From positions 62,001 through 126,000 of the forward strand of contig JAKFVQ010000023.1 in assembly GCA_021732085.1 (NCBI GenBank): a DNA stretch of 64,000 bases. The letters are read 5' to 3'. The notes under the pieces were generated by a model that worked only from the letters and a program-made list of their open reading frames with translations, had not been told where the DNA came from and made no database searches. Source of the DNA: Candidatus Obscuribacterales bacterium. Lineage in GTDB: Bacteria > Cyanobacteriota > Vampirovibrionia > Obscuribacterales > Obscuribacteraceae. A program made the translations under genes and the position numbers. Position 1 is the first letter of the stretch. Every line of letters starts with the position of its first letter. Shown piece by piece: positions 9,159-16,214 of this stretch.

Positions 9159-10075
9159 TAGATGCCACGAATGCCTTTTCGATCGGATTTGATCTGCGCC
9201 TGAGGTAGAAGCTTCCACTCAGCCTGCAACGGCTCCGGGGTGGGCAATGGATCCATCGAATAATTTCGAACATACAAATTGGTGCCGGCAGCTTTTACTT
9301 TGACTTTTCCAGGTTGCGGATTTTCAGCAATGAGAGCCATGAGATTACTAGCAGACTTTTCAACCAGCTCCGAACGTCGCGTTTCAGCAGCAGTTCTCCT
9401 GTGCGCTTGTTGTTGAGCATCTTCACGCACCCACGCCGCCTTGTAGAGGGCTTTCTGCCGAATTTCCTCAAGATCATCTTCAACAGCTTGAGACATTTTT
9501 CCTTGGTACGCTTCTCTGATTTCGGCGACCAGCTGTTCAGCCGACTGGCTTACCTTTGTTGCGTACGCAGTTGCATTGTCAGAAACCAGCCGAGCGCAAA
9601 CCTGGCTGTTGGCTTGGTAAAACTTCCCCTTCTCCGTAGTTTGCCGAGAAATAGAATTAACAGCGTGGCGAATGTTCGCCCCAGAATCAGGTGCGGAAGT
9701 CGCGGCAACCGGTGAGATAGCTGCGCTCTTCAAAACTTTAAGCGCGTCTCTGGAATATTGTCCTGCCTGCCCAAATGGATCCAGGTCAAAGCAAGAGTAA
9801 TACTCATTGGCTGCGCCAGTTTTATCACCTAAATGCAGAAGCGTGTTCGCCAAATAATAGTGACAAATAGCGTCGTAGGGGTCTTTCTTCGCAGCTTTCT
9901 TGAAAATTTCGACAGCCTCGGAATATTTGCCTTTGTCATAGCTGGCAATACCCGCGCGCAAATTATCACTGGCAGCATTAGCTGGCTCAGTTAAAGCAAA
10001 ACAAAGCAGCAAAAAGCCAACCGCTCCAGGGATAGCCAAATTGAATCTGTTGATTGTGAGTGGTTTAAGAATCAT
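9158..10075 (-). CDS. Secreted TPR protein
   Basis: 305 residues from the ATG at 10075, chosen because it opens a signal peptide (IPGAVGFLLLCFALTEPANA) and follows GGAAGGGTGGGG-type ribosome binding sequence. An in-frame ATG at 10096 is possible. Residues about 35-110 hold two TPR units (AGIASYDKGKYSEAVEIFKK, AICHYYLANTLLHLGDKTGA). The rest is polar and helical, ending in a Pro-rich tail. TPRs scaffold protein-protein contacts. The gene is coupled to the downstream coiled-coil gene by TAATG and is divergent from mutM. Its cargo or partner is unknown; the coiled-coil protein is the obvious candidate. Confidence 0.8.
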   Translation of the reverse strand: MILKPLTINRFNLAIPGAVGFLLLCFALTEPANAASDNLRAGIASYDKGKYSEAVEIFKKAAKKDPYDAICHYYLANTLLHLGDKTGAANEYYSCFDLDPFGQAGQYSRDALKVLKSAAISPVAATSAPDSGANIRHAVNSISRQTTEKGKFYQANSQVCARLVSDNATAYATKVSQSAEQLVAEIREAYQGKMSQAVEDDLEEIRQKALYKAAWVREDAQQQAHRRTAAETRRSELVEKSASNLMALIAENPQPGKVKVKAAGTNLYVRNYSMDPLPTPEPLQAEWKLLPQAQIKSDRKGIRGI

Positions 10076-10195
10076 TGCTGGACCCCACCCTTCCATCCTA
10101 CTTGAAAACAGTGTTTTTCGGGAGATGGCGTGCAGGAATTTTATCGAGAAGAGGGTGAAGATGCTATCGTTATCCAAAGCAGAAAGAGAACAGCC

Positions 10196-11023
10196 ATGCC
10201 TGAGTTGCCGGAAGTAGAGACGGTTAGACGAGGTTTGGAGCGAGAAATCGTCTCCAGCCGGATTATTGCTGTAAAGGTGCTGCGGCCTGCCTCCGTTGGC
10301 TTCCCAGACCCAAAGCTCTTCACAAAAGAGCTAAAAGGGCGAACGTTCAAAGCCGTTCGTCGGCGCGGCAAATACTTGCTAATGGATTTTGACGATGGTT
10401 CAGGAATGGCGGCTCACTTGCGCATGTCCGGTCGATTTCTAATACTGGGTAAGTGTGACACGGAACCAGCGCACACACGAATTCGAATGGAGCTGGATGA
10501 TGGCAGACTCCTGATTTTTGACGACATGAGAGTCTTCGGCAGGGTCTGGTTTGTGCCAAAGAATTCCGGCTTTGACAAGGTCATTCCGACCCTGGCAGAA
10601 TTGGGCCCCGAACCGTTGAAGGGACTCGATTCAAAAGTCTTGAAAGAAAAGTTGGAACGAAAAACACAACCGATAAAATCAGCCTTGTTGGATCAAACAA
10701 TCATTGCTGGAATTGGAAATATCTATGCAGATGAATCACTCCACCGGGCGGGGATCAATCCTTTGAGAGCAGCAAAAGACCTCAAGCCTAAGGAACTGGA
10801 GAGACTGTGCAAAGAAATCTCTATCGTACTAAATAACGCCATCGCATCCGGTGGCAGCTCTTTGAGAAATTATACAGATGCCAGTGGAACAAATGGAAAT
10901 TATCAAAACGAAGCACTCGTCTATGGGCGCAAAGGACAAGAGTGCAGAACCTGCGCAAAGCTCATTGAAAGGGCAAAGGTAGCGGGTCGGTCCACACACT
11001 ATTGCCCCAAGTGCCAGAAATAG
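10196..11023 (+). CDS. mutM: Formamidopyrimidine-DNA glycosylase (Fpg/MutM)
   Basis: 275 residues. It excises 8-oxoguanine and formamidopyrimidines and nicks the abasic site (base excision repair). The start at 10196 is required because the mature enzyme uses N-terminal Pro2: MPELPEVETVRRGLE. Other landmarks are RRGKYLLM (catalytic Lys), HLRMSGR, GIGNIYADE and the C-terminal zinc finger CRTCAKLIERAKVAG then CPKC. A purine-rich stretch AGAAAGAGAA serves as ribosome binding site. An upstream extension of the frame is ignored for the Pro2 reason. It is divergent from the TPR gene and appears to stand alone. Confidence 0.97.
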   Translation: MPELPEVETVRRGLEREIVSSRIIAVKVLRPASVGFPDPKLFTKELKGRTFKAVRRRGKYLLMDFDDGSGMAAHLRMSGRFLILGKCDTEPAHTRIRMELDDGRLLIFDDMRVFGRVWFVPKNSGFDKVIPTLAELGPEPLKGLDSKVLKEKLERKTQPIKSALLDQTIIAGIGNIYADESLHRAGINPLRAAKDLKPKELERLCKEISIVLNNAIASGGSSLRNYTDASGTNGNYQNEALVYGRKGQECRTCAKLIERAKVAGRSTHYCPKCQK

Positions 11024-11050
11024 CAGTGACAGAACAACTGGATTTAGTTT

Positions 11051-11341
11051 TTACTTCGATCGGTTCTGAAGAATCTTTTGGTCCATCTCGATAATGGACT
11101 TTCTAGTTTCATCCAAACGCAGATCGACCGAATGCAGTCGGCGCTCTTGTGCATCAAGGGCTTCTCTGATGCGATTGATTCTTTCCTGCAGGGATTCGCG
11201 AGCTTTCTTAAGGGCTTGCTCTCTTCCAATAAAATGCGAACGGGCCTGTTCTAACTCAGAAACGGACGGCTCTGCACGAACCTGATCGACACTATTTGTC
11301 AAAGACAATAACAGTAGAATCGCAAGAACTGTGTATTTCAT
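11051..11341 (-). CDS. Small secreted coiled-coil protein
   Basis: 96 residues: a signal peptide (MKYTVLAILLLLSLTNSV, cut after VRA) followed by one long amphipathic helix (EQARSHFIGREQALKKARE, then LQERINRIREALDAQERRL) that looks like a coiled coil. A GGATGACCT stretch precedes the ATG at 11341. No family recognised. It is convergent with mutM, and its upstream neighbour is another small secreted helical protein. Confidence 0.65.
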   Translation of the reverse strand: MKYTVLAILLLLSLTNSVDQVRAEPSVSELEQARSHFIGREQALKKARESLQERINRIREALDAQERRLHSVDLRLDETRKSIIEMDQKILQNRSK

Positions 11342-11386
11342 AGGTCATCCAGCGCTAAGCCTACTAATTCTATAAGAAGTGCTGCC

Positions 11387-11421
11387 TAAAACAAGATGGA
11401 CGAACTTAACGTTCGCCCATC
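11387..11421 (-). terminator. Intrinsic terminator of the small secreted protein gene at 11453
   Basis: An 11-bp stem with two G-U pairs (minus-strand arms GATGGGCGAAC and GTTCGTCCATC) and a 5-nt loop, followed by TTGTTTTAGG. It lies about 30 nt after the stop at 11453. Confidence 0.65.
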
Positions 11422-11452
11422 CACGGCTTATTTCGACATAAATTTAAGTCAA

Positions 11453-11830
11453 CTAATAGGTTCTGCGATGTCCCCAGAAACCGATTCTACGTCGTTCAAA
11501 GTCATTTAGGTCTTTGCTTACTTGAAAGTTCAACGTAGCGACTTTGGCATTCAATCGAGCTCTTTCGCTGAAGCTAAGACGATTACCAGATGCTCTCATG
11601 CGAGCTTCCATTTGCGCCAGATCCGACATTTTGCGATTCAAGTTTGCAGCTTCTCGCTGGCTGATTCGACCATTTGCGATACCAGCGTTAATACGAGCTT
11701 GCAGGCGGGCTTGCGACTGATTTATGCCACTACCGCCACTGCCATATCCATAATACTGCGCCATTGCCGGTCCGCTAAAACCAACGCCCAGAAGAAGAGC
11801 AGCAATTGAAAGTGTAAGTATGCGTTTCAT
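11453..11830 (-). CDS. Small secreted basic protein of unknown function
   Basis: 125 residues from the ATG at 11830, chosen for its signal peptide (MKRILTLSIAALLLGVGF, ending GPAMA) and the GAGGGACG ribosome binding sequence. The mature region starts with a Gly/Tyr patch (YYGYGSGGSG), then Arg-rich helices (ARLQARINAGIANGRISQRE, RARLNAKVATLNFQV) with helix-turn spacing reminiscent of small periplasmic spheroplast-protein-like or YidB-like helical proteins, though I cannot assign a family. High Arg/Asn/Gln and no Cys. It has its own terminator at 11387-11421. Confidence 0.7.
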   Translation of the reverse strand: MKRILTLSIAALLLGVGFSGPAMAQYYGYGSGGSGINQSQARLQARINAGIANGRISQREAANLNRKMSDLAQMEARMRASGNRLSFSERARLNAKVATLNFQVSKDLNDFERRRIGFWGHRRTY

Positions 11831-11983
11831 TTTTCGTCCCTCGCTTGCCGGCATGAAGCCGGTTAAATTTGGCTTTGTTTGAATTGACGCAGCTAAGGAA
11901 TGAATGTTTCTTTGAAAAACCAGAATCTTTTTTTGATAAATCGGGAACTTTCGGTATAGCCACCATTCATGGTGCCACTACTT

Positions 11984-13447
11984 CTAGGGGTTTCCGGTAG
12001 AGAATTTTAAGCGCACTACTTCTTTGTCACCCACGCTGGATTTGCTGTTAACAGCAGATGGGCGACCTGCGCCCTCATGCTTATTGTCTATTAAGAATGA
12101 AACACTGCTACGACGGGAACCTTTTGGATAAGCCAAAGCTGCATTGCCATCGAGAGATTGATAAGCTTTCAAAATTGCTTTGTCAAACTGCTTATTGGTG
12201 CCAGACTTCGGCAGATTCACTTCGATGTGCCGGTTAGGCCAAACAGTAATCTCAACTGTATTGCTTCCCGAAGGATTTCCCATCTCGTCCACACATCGAA
12301 GAATTGGCTGCCTCGCAAGTGCAGCAAAAGCAGCATGCCATTTATCCCATTCAATTATGCTGTTGTTGTCCATCGCCACTTCAGTACTGGTCGACGCTGT
12401 TGACTCTTTAGGAGCAGGCGGCTTCCGGAGGTAAGTAAGCACAGCATCCACAGCAGGCGCGACCTGATTTACCGCGCGCTGGGCTTTGTCTCGTGCCGCA
12501 TTCAGTGCTGCATTGACGTCCGGAATGCTCAAATTTCCTTTGATGTCCGGAATTATTGTTGGACCTTTGCCTGGAAGTTGTTGAGGAATAGCGAGCAACG
12601 GTACTTTCGGAAGTGGGATCTTGTTCTCTGGACGATTCTCTTCAGGAATTTGCACCTGAGGAACGACATTCTGCTGCGGCATTTCGACCTTAGGAAGCGA
12701 TGGAATCGACAAGTCCGGAATTTTCGCAAGGGCTTTTGCGGGTATCTGCATCGGCATTTTCGCAGGGGTATCCGGCATCGACGTACCCTTTGCCGATTGC
12801 GCTTGAGCTACTGCAGACTGCAAATTTTGCATCTTGGTATTTGCTTGGAGAATCTCGTTTTTCTTTGATTGGTCGAGCCGAGCCTTAAGTAAGTCAGAAG
12901 CTGCATTTGCATTCTTTCTAAGAGGTACGACAATATCGGGCGCAGCCTTGCGTTCCTTCAACTTTTGCTCCATAAGCGGCTCTTCTCGAGCCACCTGCTC
13001 AGCCTCGCGACGGCGCGCGGCAGCCAGTGCACCCTTCATCATCTGCGCAAGATCCGGCGCATATTTTGCTTCCAATTTTCGAAGGTCAACGAAAAAGCGC
13101 GGAGTGACATCATGCTCAACAGTGCTGATCGTAGAATCAGGCAATTTTTCGTCAGCGCTAACTTGCCCGCGAAGAGGTTCAACACTATCTTTCTTTGCCT
13201 GCAATTCAATCAGCTTGGTATCACCATGCAACTCAACTGAAGGCTGAAACATCTCAGTGTGTTTCACATTCAATTCAAATACCTTTGGCTTTGGCAATGA
13301 TGAATCGAAAACCGGCGTCATTGTCTGGTACTTGCCTATAACTTTCGCGCTTGACGGAACAATCAATCCGCCAGAAAAGGCAATGGAAAACGAAAGCAAT
13401 ACACACGATTTCTGAATAGTAGAACGGCACGCTTGATTCATCATCAT
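11984..13447 (-). CDS. Secreted protein with TonB C-terminal-like domain
   Basis: 487 residues. Signal peptide QKSCVLLSFSIAFSGGLIVPSSA. Residues about 100-340 are low-complexity, rich in Pro, Lys and Gln with many IPxIP-type stretches (KIPDLSIPSLPKVEMPQQN), resembling the periplasm-spanning linker of TonB/TolA proteins. Residues about 370-470 (WDKWHAAFAALARQPIL, NTVEITVWPNRHIEVNLPKS, KAILKAYQSLDGN) fit a TonB-C-like fold. A classic TonB would have an N-terminal anchor rather than a cleavable peptide, so energy transduction is doubtful. Translation is coupled to the upstream gene by a TAATG overlap at 13445-13449. Confidence 0.72.
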   Translation of the reverse strand: MMMNQACRSTIQKSCVLLSFSIAFSGGLIVPSSAKVIGKYQTMTPVFDSSLPKPKVFELNVKHTEMFQPSVELHGDTKLIELQAKKDSVEPLRGQVSADEKLPDSTISTVEHDVTPRFFVDLRKLEAKYAPDLAQMMKGALAAARRREAEQVAREEPLMEQKLKERKAAPDIVVPLRKNANAASDLLKARLDQSKKNEILQANTKMQNLQSAVAQAQSAKGTSMPDTPAKMPMQIPAKALAKIPDLSIPSLPKVEMPQQNVVPQVQIPEENRPENKIPLPKVPLLAIPQQLPGKGPTIIPDIKGNLSIPDVNAALNAARDKAQRAVNQVAPAVDAVLTYLRKPPAPKESTASTSTEVAMDNNSIIEWDKWHAAFAALARQPILRCVDEMGNPSGSNTVEITVWPNRHIEVNLPKSGTNKQFDKAILKAYQSLDGNAALAYPKGSRRSSVSFLIDNKHEGAGRPSAVNSKSSVGDKEVVRLKFSTGNP

Positions 13448-13947
13448 TACTTGATGGAGTAGTCACGGACCTTTTTGTAAAGGTCTTCAGTGCATGGATA
13501 ACTATCTCTTGCTTCTTTCAAATCGGTGCTGCCTGGAATTTGATGAAAATCACTCGCATCAAATTGCATTAGCTTGAATCCGGTTTTGTCTAACAACTGC
13601 ACCTCAAACTGTACCTTGTCGGGTGCTTTGAAAACCGTAAGCTTGTAATTCATTTTCCCTTGCTGTCCCGGCGGATCGCTGGGCTCATAGGTCGTCCACA
13701 ATTGAATAATCGCCTGGGGCACATCGGCAAGCGGCTTAGCCCGCCACTTGATGATGGGATACTCGTACATTTCTATGGGACTGTTCTCCTCGGAATTGAG
13801 CAGCTTCGAGGCACCGGGGATTTTGGTAATCAGTGAGGTGATACCAGGCTCGCCTGCCTTTACCTGCAAACCCAGCCACATGCCGCATCCAAGCCCTGTC
13901 AAAAGGAAAACAAATGCAATAGCGAGAATGGGAACCAGCTTTGTCAT
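13447..13947 (-). CDS. Membrane-anchored hypothetical protein
   Basis: 166 residues from the ATG at 13947 (a GTG at 13959 would add four). One N-terminal membrane segment (LVPILAIAFVFLLTGLGCGMWLG) is followed by a periplasmic domain of about 130 residues containing KMNYKLTVFKAPDKVQFEV and DLKEARDSYPCTEDLYKKV. LTGLGC could serve as a lipobox-like sequence, but the segment continues past it. No family recognised. The TonB-C-like gene starts inside its stop codon, so the two products probably act together. Confidence 0.7.
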   Translation of the reverse strand: MTKLVPILAIAFVFLLTGLGCGMWLGLQVKAGEPGITSLITKIPGASKLLNSEENSPIEMYEYPIIKWRAKPLADVPQAIIQLWTTYEPSDPPGQQGKMNYKLTVFKAPDKVQFEVQLLDKTGFKLMQFDASDFHQIPGSTDLKEARDSYPCTEDLYKKVRDYSIK

Positions 13948-13953
13948 TTTATT

Positions 13954-14007
13954 GGTCACACGAACGGATTACGAGTCCAGAGCACTATATACCACTATAC
14001 GTTGACC
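13954..14007 (-). other. tRNA-like remnant (Thr CGT anticodon arm)
   Basis: On the minus strand a 5-bp closing stem GGTCA/TGACC encloses a D-loop-like AGTGGTA and an anticodon-like hairpin GGA-CTCGTAA-TCC (loop with U33, CGT, A37), but no T-arm is present. The total is only 54 nt. It lies 300 bp from the tRNA cluster on the same strand and overlaps the possible GTG start of the neighbouring gene. It could be a decayed tRNA; chance similarity is not excluded. Confidence 0.3.
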
Positions 14008-14304
14008 ACCAAGCGATTTAGCCGGGGTTCACGCAGGCACGGCGTACTGGACGTCTACTTGCCTGCATTGTTATATGTCTCCTCCCCCCCCCGCCCGAGC
14101 CAAGGATTCCTAGCTCCAAAAGAATACTCCTGTTCATTGTGAATATTTTGGCGCTCGAGACCAGCTCATGTTTCTATAGGCGGACGAGCAATCCCCAGCA
14201 CGATACATCCCTGTTCATTGCCTCAAAACACACTCATTGTGATGACTTTAATTGCAGCAAATCGTGAGCACCACCGCAGATGGTGCCATACGAGAAAATA
14301 GAAA
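14008..14304. other. Non-coding stretch beside the tRNA cluster
   Basis: No reading frame with coding character on either strand. It contains a run of nine C around 14084-14092 and two copies of CCTGTTCATTG (near 14130 and 14210), which may be remnants of a short duplication. I see no clear promoter or terminator here. Confidence 0.5.
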
Positions 14305-14375
14305 AGCGGCCGATGGGAATCGAACCCATAACTTTGCTCTGGCGAAGCTGAGTTTTGCCGTTAAACTACGGCCGC
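14305..14375 (-). tRNA. tRNA-Gly-like (GCC), anticodon arm defective
   Basis: Perfect 7-bp acceptor GCGGCCG/CGGCCGC, D-arm GTTT-AACGGCA-AAAC, T-arm ATGGG-TTCGATT-CCCAT and U73, all as in bacterial tRNA-Gly. The anticodon loop reads TCGCCAG: the anticodon would be GCC, but position 33 is C instead of the near-universal U, and only three pairs of the anticodon stem form. No CCA is encoded. It is either a diverged tRNA-Gly or a pseudo-tRNA; the cloverleaf outside the anticodon arm is intact. Confidence 0.6.
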
Positions 14376-14377
14376 AA

Positions 14378-14449
14378 AGCCGACAAGAGGACTTGAACCT
14401 CCAGCCTTCTGCTTACGAAGCAGTTGCTCAACCATTGAGCTATGTCGGC
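14378..14449 (-). tRNA. tRNA-Thr (CGT)
   Basis: Acceptor GCCGACA/TGTCGGC (7 bp), D-arm with GCTC/GAGC, anticodon loop TTCGTAA giving CGT, which reads ACG. The anticodon stem has four pairs and an A-A at its top. T-arm GGAGG-TTCAAGT-CCTCT. No encoded CCA. Only 2 nt separate it from the Gly-like gene. Confidence 0.85.
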
Positions 14450-14451
14450 GA

Positions 14452-14522
14452 AGCCCGCAATCAGAATTGAACTGATCTTTCTTCCTTACCATGGAAGTGT
14501 TCTGCCAATGAACTATGCGGGC
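14452..14522 (-). tRNA. tRNA-Thr (GGT)
   Basis: Acceptor GCCCGCA/TGCGGGC, D-arm GTTC-ATTGGCA-GAAC, anticodon stem CTTCC/GGAAG with loop ATGGTAA giving GGT (reads ACC/ACU). T-arm ATCAG-TTCAATT-CTGAT with four to five good pairs. No encoded CCA. It is 2 nt from the Thr-CGT gene. Confidence 0.88.
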
Positions 14523-14526
14523 GCCT

Positions 14527-14599
14527 TGCCACAAGACCGTTTCGAACGGTCCACCTCCTGTACTTCAAGCAGGCGCTCTACCAACTGAGCTATTGTGGC
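14527..14599 (-). tRNA. tRNA-Phe (GAA)
   Basis: Acceptor GCCACAA/TTGTGGC, D-arm with GCTC/GAGC, anticodon loop TTGAAGT giving GAA, T-arm GACCG-TTCGAAA-CGGTC, A73. The pair 31-39 is C-A, leaving four anticodon stem pairs. No encoded CCA. It is the first gene of the cluster in transcription order and is preceded by a terminator-like hairpin. Confidence 0.85.
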
Positions 14600-14600
14600 T

Positions 14601-14634
14601 TAAAACAAAAAACCTCCCGAACAATTTCGGGAGG
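14601..14634 (-). terminator. Strong terminator-like hairpin just before the tRNA cluster
   Basis: A 9-bp perfect stem CCTCCCGAA/TTCGGGAGG with a 4-nt loop, followed on the minus strand by TTTTTTGTTTTA, ends only 1-2 nt before the 5' end of tRNA-Phe. As a terminator it would stop transcripts coming from 14640-15100. As a leader element it would sit at the start of the tRNA transcript. On the plus strand no T-run follows. Confidence 0.7.
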
Positions 14635-14639
14635 CACGT

Positions 14640-15100
14640 TTTAGGTAAAAACGATTATCTTCCCGAAACTATCTAAAGCCGCTACCGAAGCCGGTCGACG
14701 TGGATGTCGTAAAGATAAAAGTAACCTTGTACATGATTCGAACTCAAAATGAACTACAAAATCCATCTTACATCTGACGATATGGAACGTCAATATCATT
14801 TTGAATTAAACGCAATCGAATGGATCAATTCAGCGATTCTGCCATAGCCAATTTTGCCGAAATAAACAATCTGGATTTTTCGGTACAAAGATTGACCCCT
14901 GATGCACTAGATCATTGCAATTGAGCTACTACCCTCAGCGCGTGCTCAATTGCGGACAAAGCGATAAGCCACATTAAGGTGTTGATTGATCTGTAGGCAC
15001 TGGACGTCGCACAGACTAACTTGACCGACGCTTATTTGTTTGAAGAATTGGTGGTGTTAAAACAGTTAGAGGAATTGAAGGGCCTATTCCCAGGATCTCT
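14640..15100. other. Non-coding region with tRNA-like fragments
   Basis: No credible coding frame. Several minus-strand fragments look like pieces of tRNA: a GAGTTCGAATC T-loop near 14735-14745, a D-arm-like stretch near 14837-14850, and near 14893-14932 a TAGCTCAATTG D-arm followed by a TGAT-loop-ATCA hairpin with loop CTAGTGC. None folds into a full cloverleaf by eye. The arrangement suggests a tRNA array of which only four members remain recognisable. Confidence 0.35.
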
Positions 15101-15102
15101 TC

Positions 15103-15774
15103 TCAAGCGTCTAACTTATAGCCGACACCATGGACGGTATTAATAAGTGAAGTCGAGCCTTTGGTATCGATCTTTTGACGTAAGCGCTTGATGTATGTGC
15201 GGATGGTTTCCGGCGATGCATCTGAATCGGAAGACCAGACTCTGTCCAGCAAAGCTTCCGCACTGAAGACCTGATTTGGATGGCGCATGAAAAATTCCAG
15301 TAGCGCAAATTCCTTCGGAAGCAATTGCACATCGGTTCCGTCACGAGTAACTCGGAAAGTCGATGGCTCGAGCACAACATTCTTAGCGCGAAGAACATTA
15401 CCCGCAACAGCTTGCGGACGGCGCAAAAGCGCCCGGACGCGCGCTGAGACTTCCTGTACGTCGAAAGGCTTTGTCAAATAATCATCTGCACCGGCATCAA
15501 GTGCGTATACTTTTTCTTGTGTTTGCTTTTTCGCGGTAAGCATCAAAATCGGAGTCGTGCCACCATTTGCTCGAAACTGCTTACAGACTTCGACGCCAAG
15601 CAAGCCAGGCAGCATCCAGTCCAGAATGATGACGTCATACTTATAGAACTTCAATCTCTCCATGGCTTCCGCACCATCTGGTACAACTTCCACGAGATGA
15701 TGCTCATGAGTAAGGTACGCTTTGATGGGCTCGGAGAGCGAGGGCTCGTCTTCAACTATTAGAATCTTGGCCAT
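15103..15774 (-). CDS. OmpR/PhoB-family response regulator
   Basis: A 223-residue DNA-binding regulator. Receiver domain residues 1-115: acidic pair in VEDEPS, phospho-acceptor Asp in VIILDWMLPG, conserved Thr in LMLTAK, Lys in YLTKPFD. Residues about 128-222 are a winged-helix domain (LLPKEFALLEFFMRHPNQVF, then SPETIRTYIKRLRQKI, VHGVGYKL). No histidine kinase gene is next to it within the window, so it is an orphan or its partner is elsewhere. Its target genes are unknown. Confidence 0.93.
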   Translation of the reverse strand: MAKILIVEDEPSLSEPIKAYLTHEHHLVEVVPDGAEAMERLKFYKYDVIILDWMLPGLLGVEVCKQFRANGGTTPILMLTAKKQTQEKVYALDAGADDYLTKPFDVQEVSARVRALLRRPQAVAGNVLRAKNVVLEPSTFRVTRDGTDVQLLPKEFALLEFFMRHPNQVFSAEALLDRVWSSDSDASPETIRTYIKRLRQKIDTKGSTSLINTVHGVGYKLDA

Positions 15775-15907
15775 ATTCCAATTTACAAGTGTAAGCGACG
15801 TGCCCGTCTAAGACAAAAGAATTTTTCCGAAAAGCAAAATCAAAGTAATTTATCGGACTTCGGAGGCGCTGCCTGATATCTGACAAGCCTCTCAGACAGG
15901 TTTAAGC

Positions 15908-16120
15908 TTACAACATTTCAGCGGGAGCCAATAGTTTTTCTTGCGCGAATACAAAATCGCACAGGTTGTCAGCAGCTACACAAACGTCGCCGTGCGAAAC
16001 CTCTTGATTATCCTTCATAATTTCCGGCAACTTAAGCGCCGCTAAATATGGCTGAAACAGTTCCTCTTCCAGGCTTTTCAGGAATCTATCTTCACCCCCA
16101 AAATTCCCGATCGACAGCAA
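15908..16120 (-). CDS. Possible small acidic protein
   Basis: 70 codons from a TTG at 16120, preceded by TAGGAAT. The peptide (LKSLEEELFQPYLAALKLPE, then SHGDVCVAADNLCDFVFAQE) is acidic with two likely helices and normal amino-acid composition. It sits upstream of the response-regulator gene on the same strand, 134 bp away. No family recognised. The TTG start and short length make it uncertain. Confidence 0.4.
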   Translation of the reverse strand: MLSIGNFGGEDRFLKSLEEELFQPYLAALKLPEIMKDNQEVSHGDVCVAADNLCDFVFAQEKLLAPAEML

Positions 16121-16214
16121 ATTCCTACAGCCGGAGGTAGCTAAGTATTACTAAAGGCAATAACCGTCCCGTCTTGCTACCATTGCCAAGATATTTCGCT
16201 GCAGGGAAAGCGCC

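Noticed and set aside
14252..14470. Plus-strand 72-codon open frame with GNRTHNFALAKLSFAVKLRP-like residues
   Set aside because: It lies antisense to the tRNA genes; this peptide pattern is a classic artefact of translating tRNA complements.
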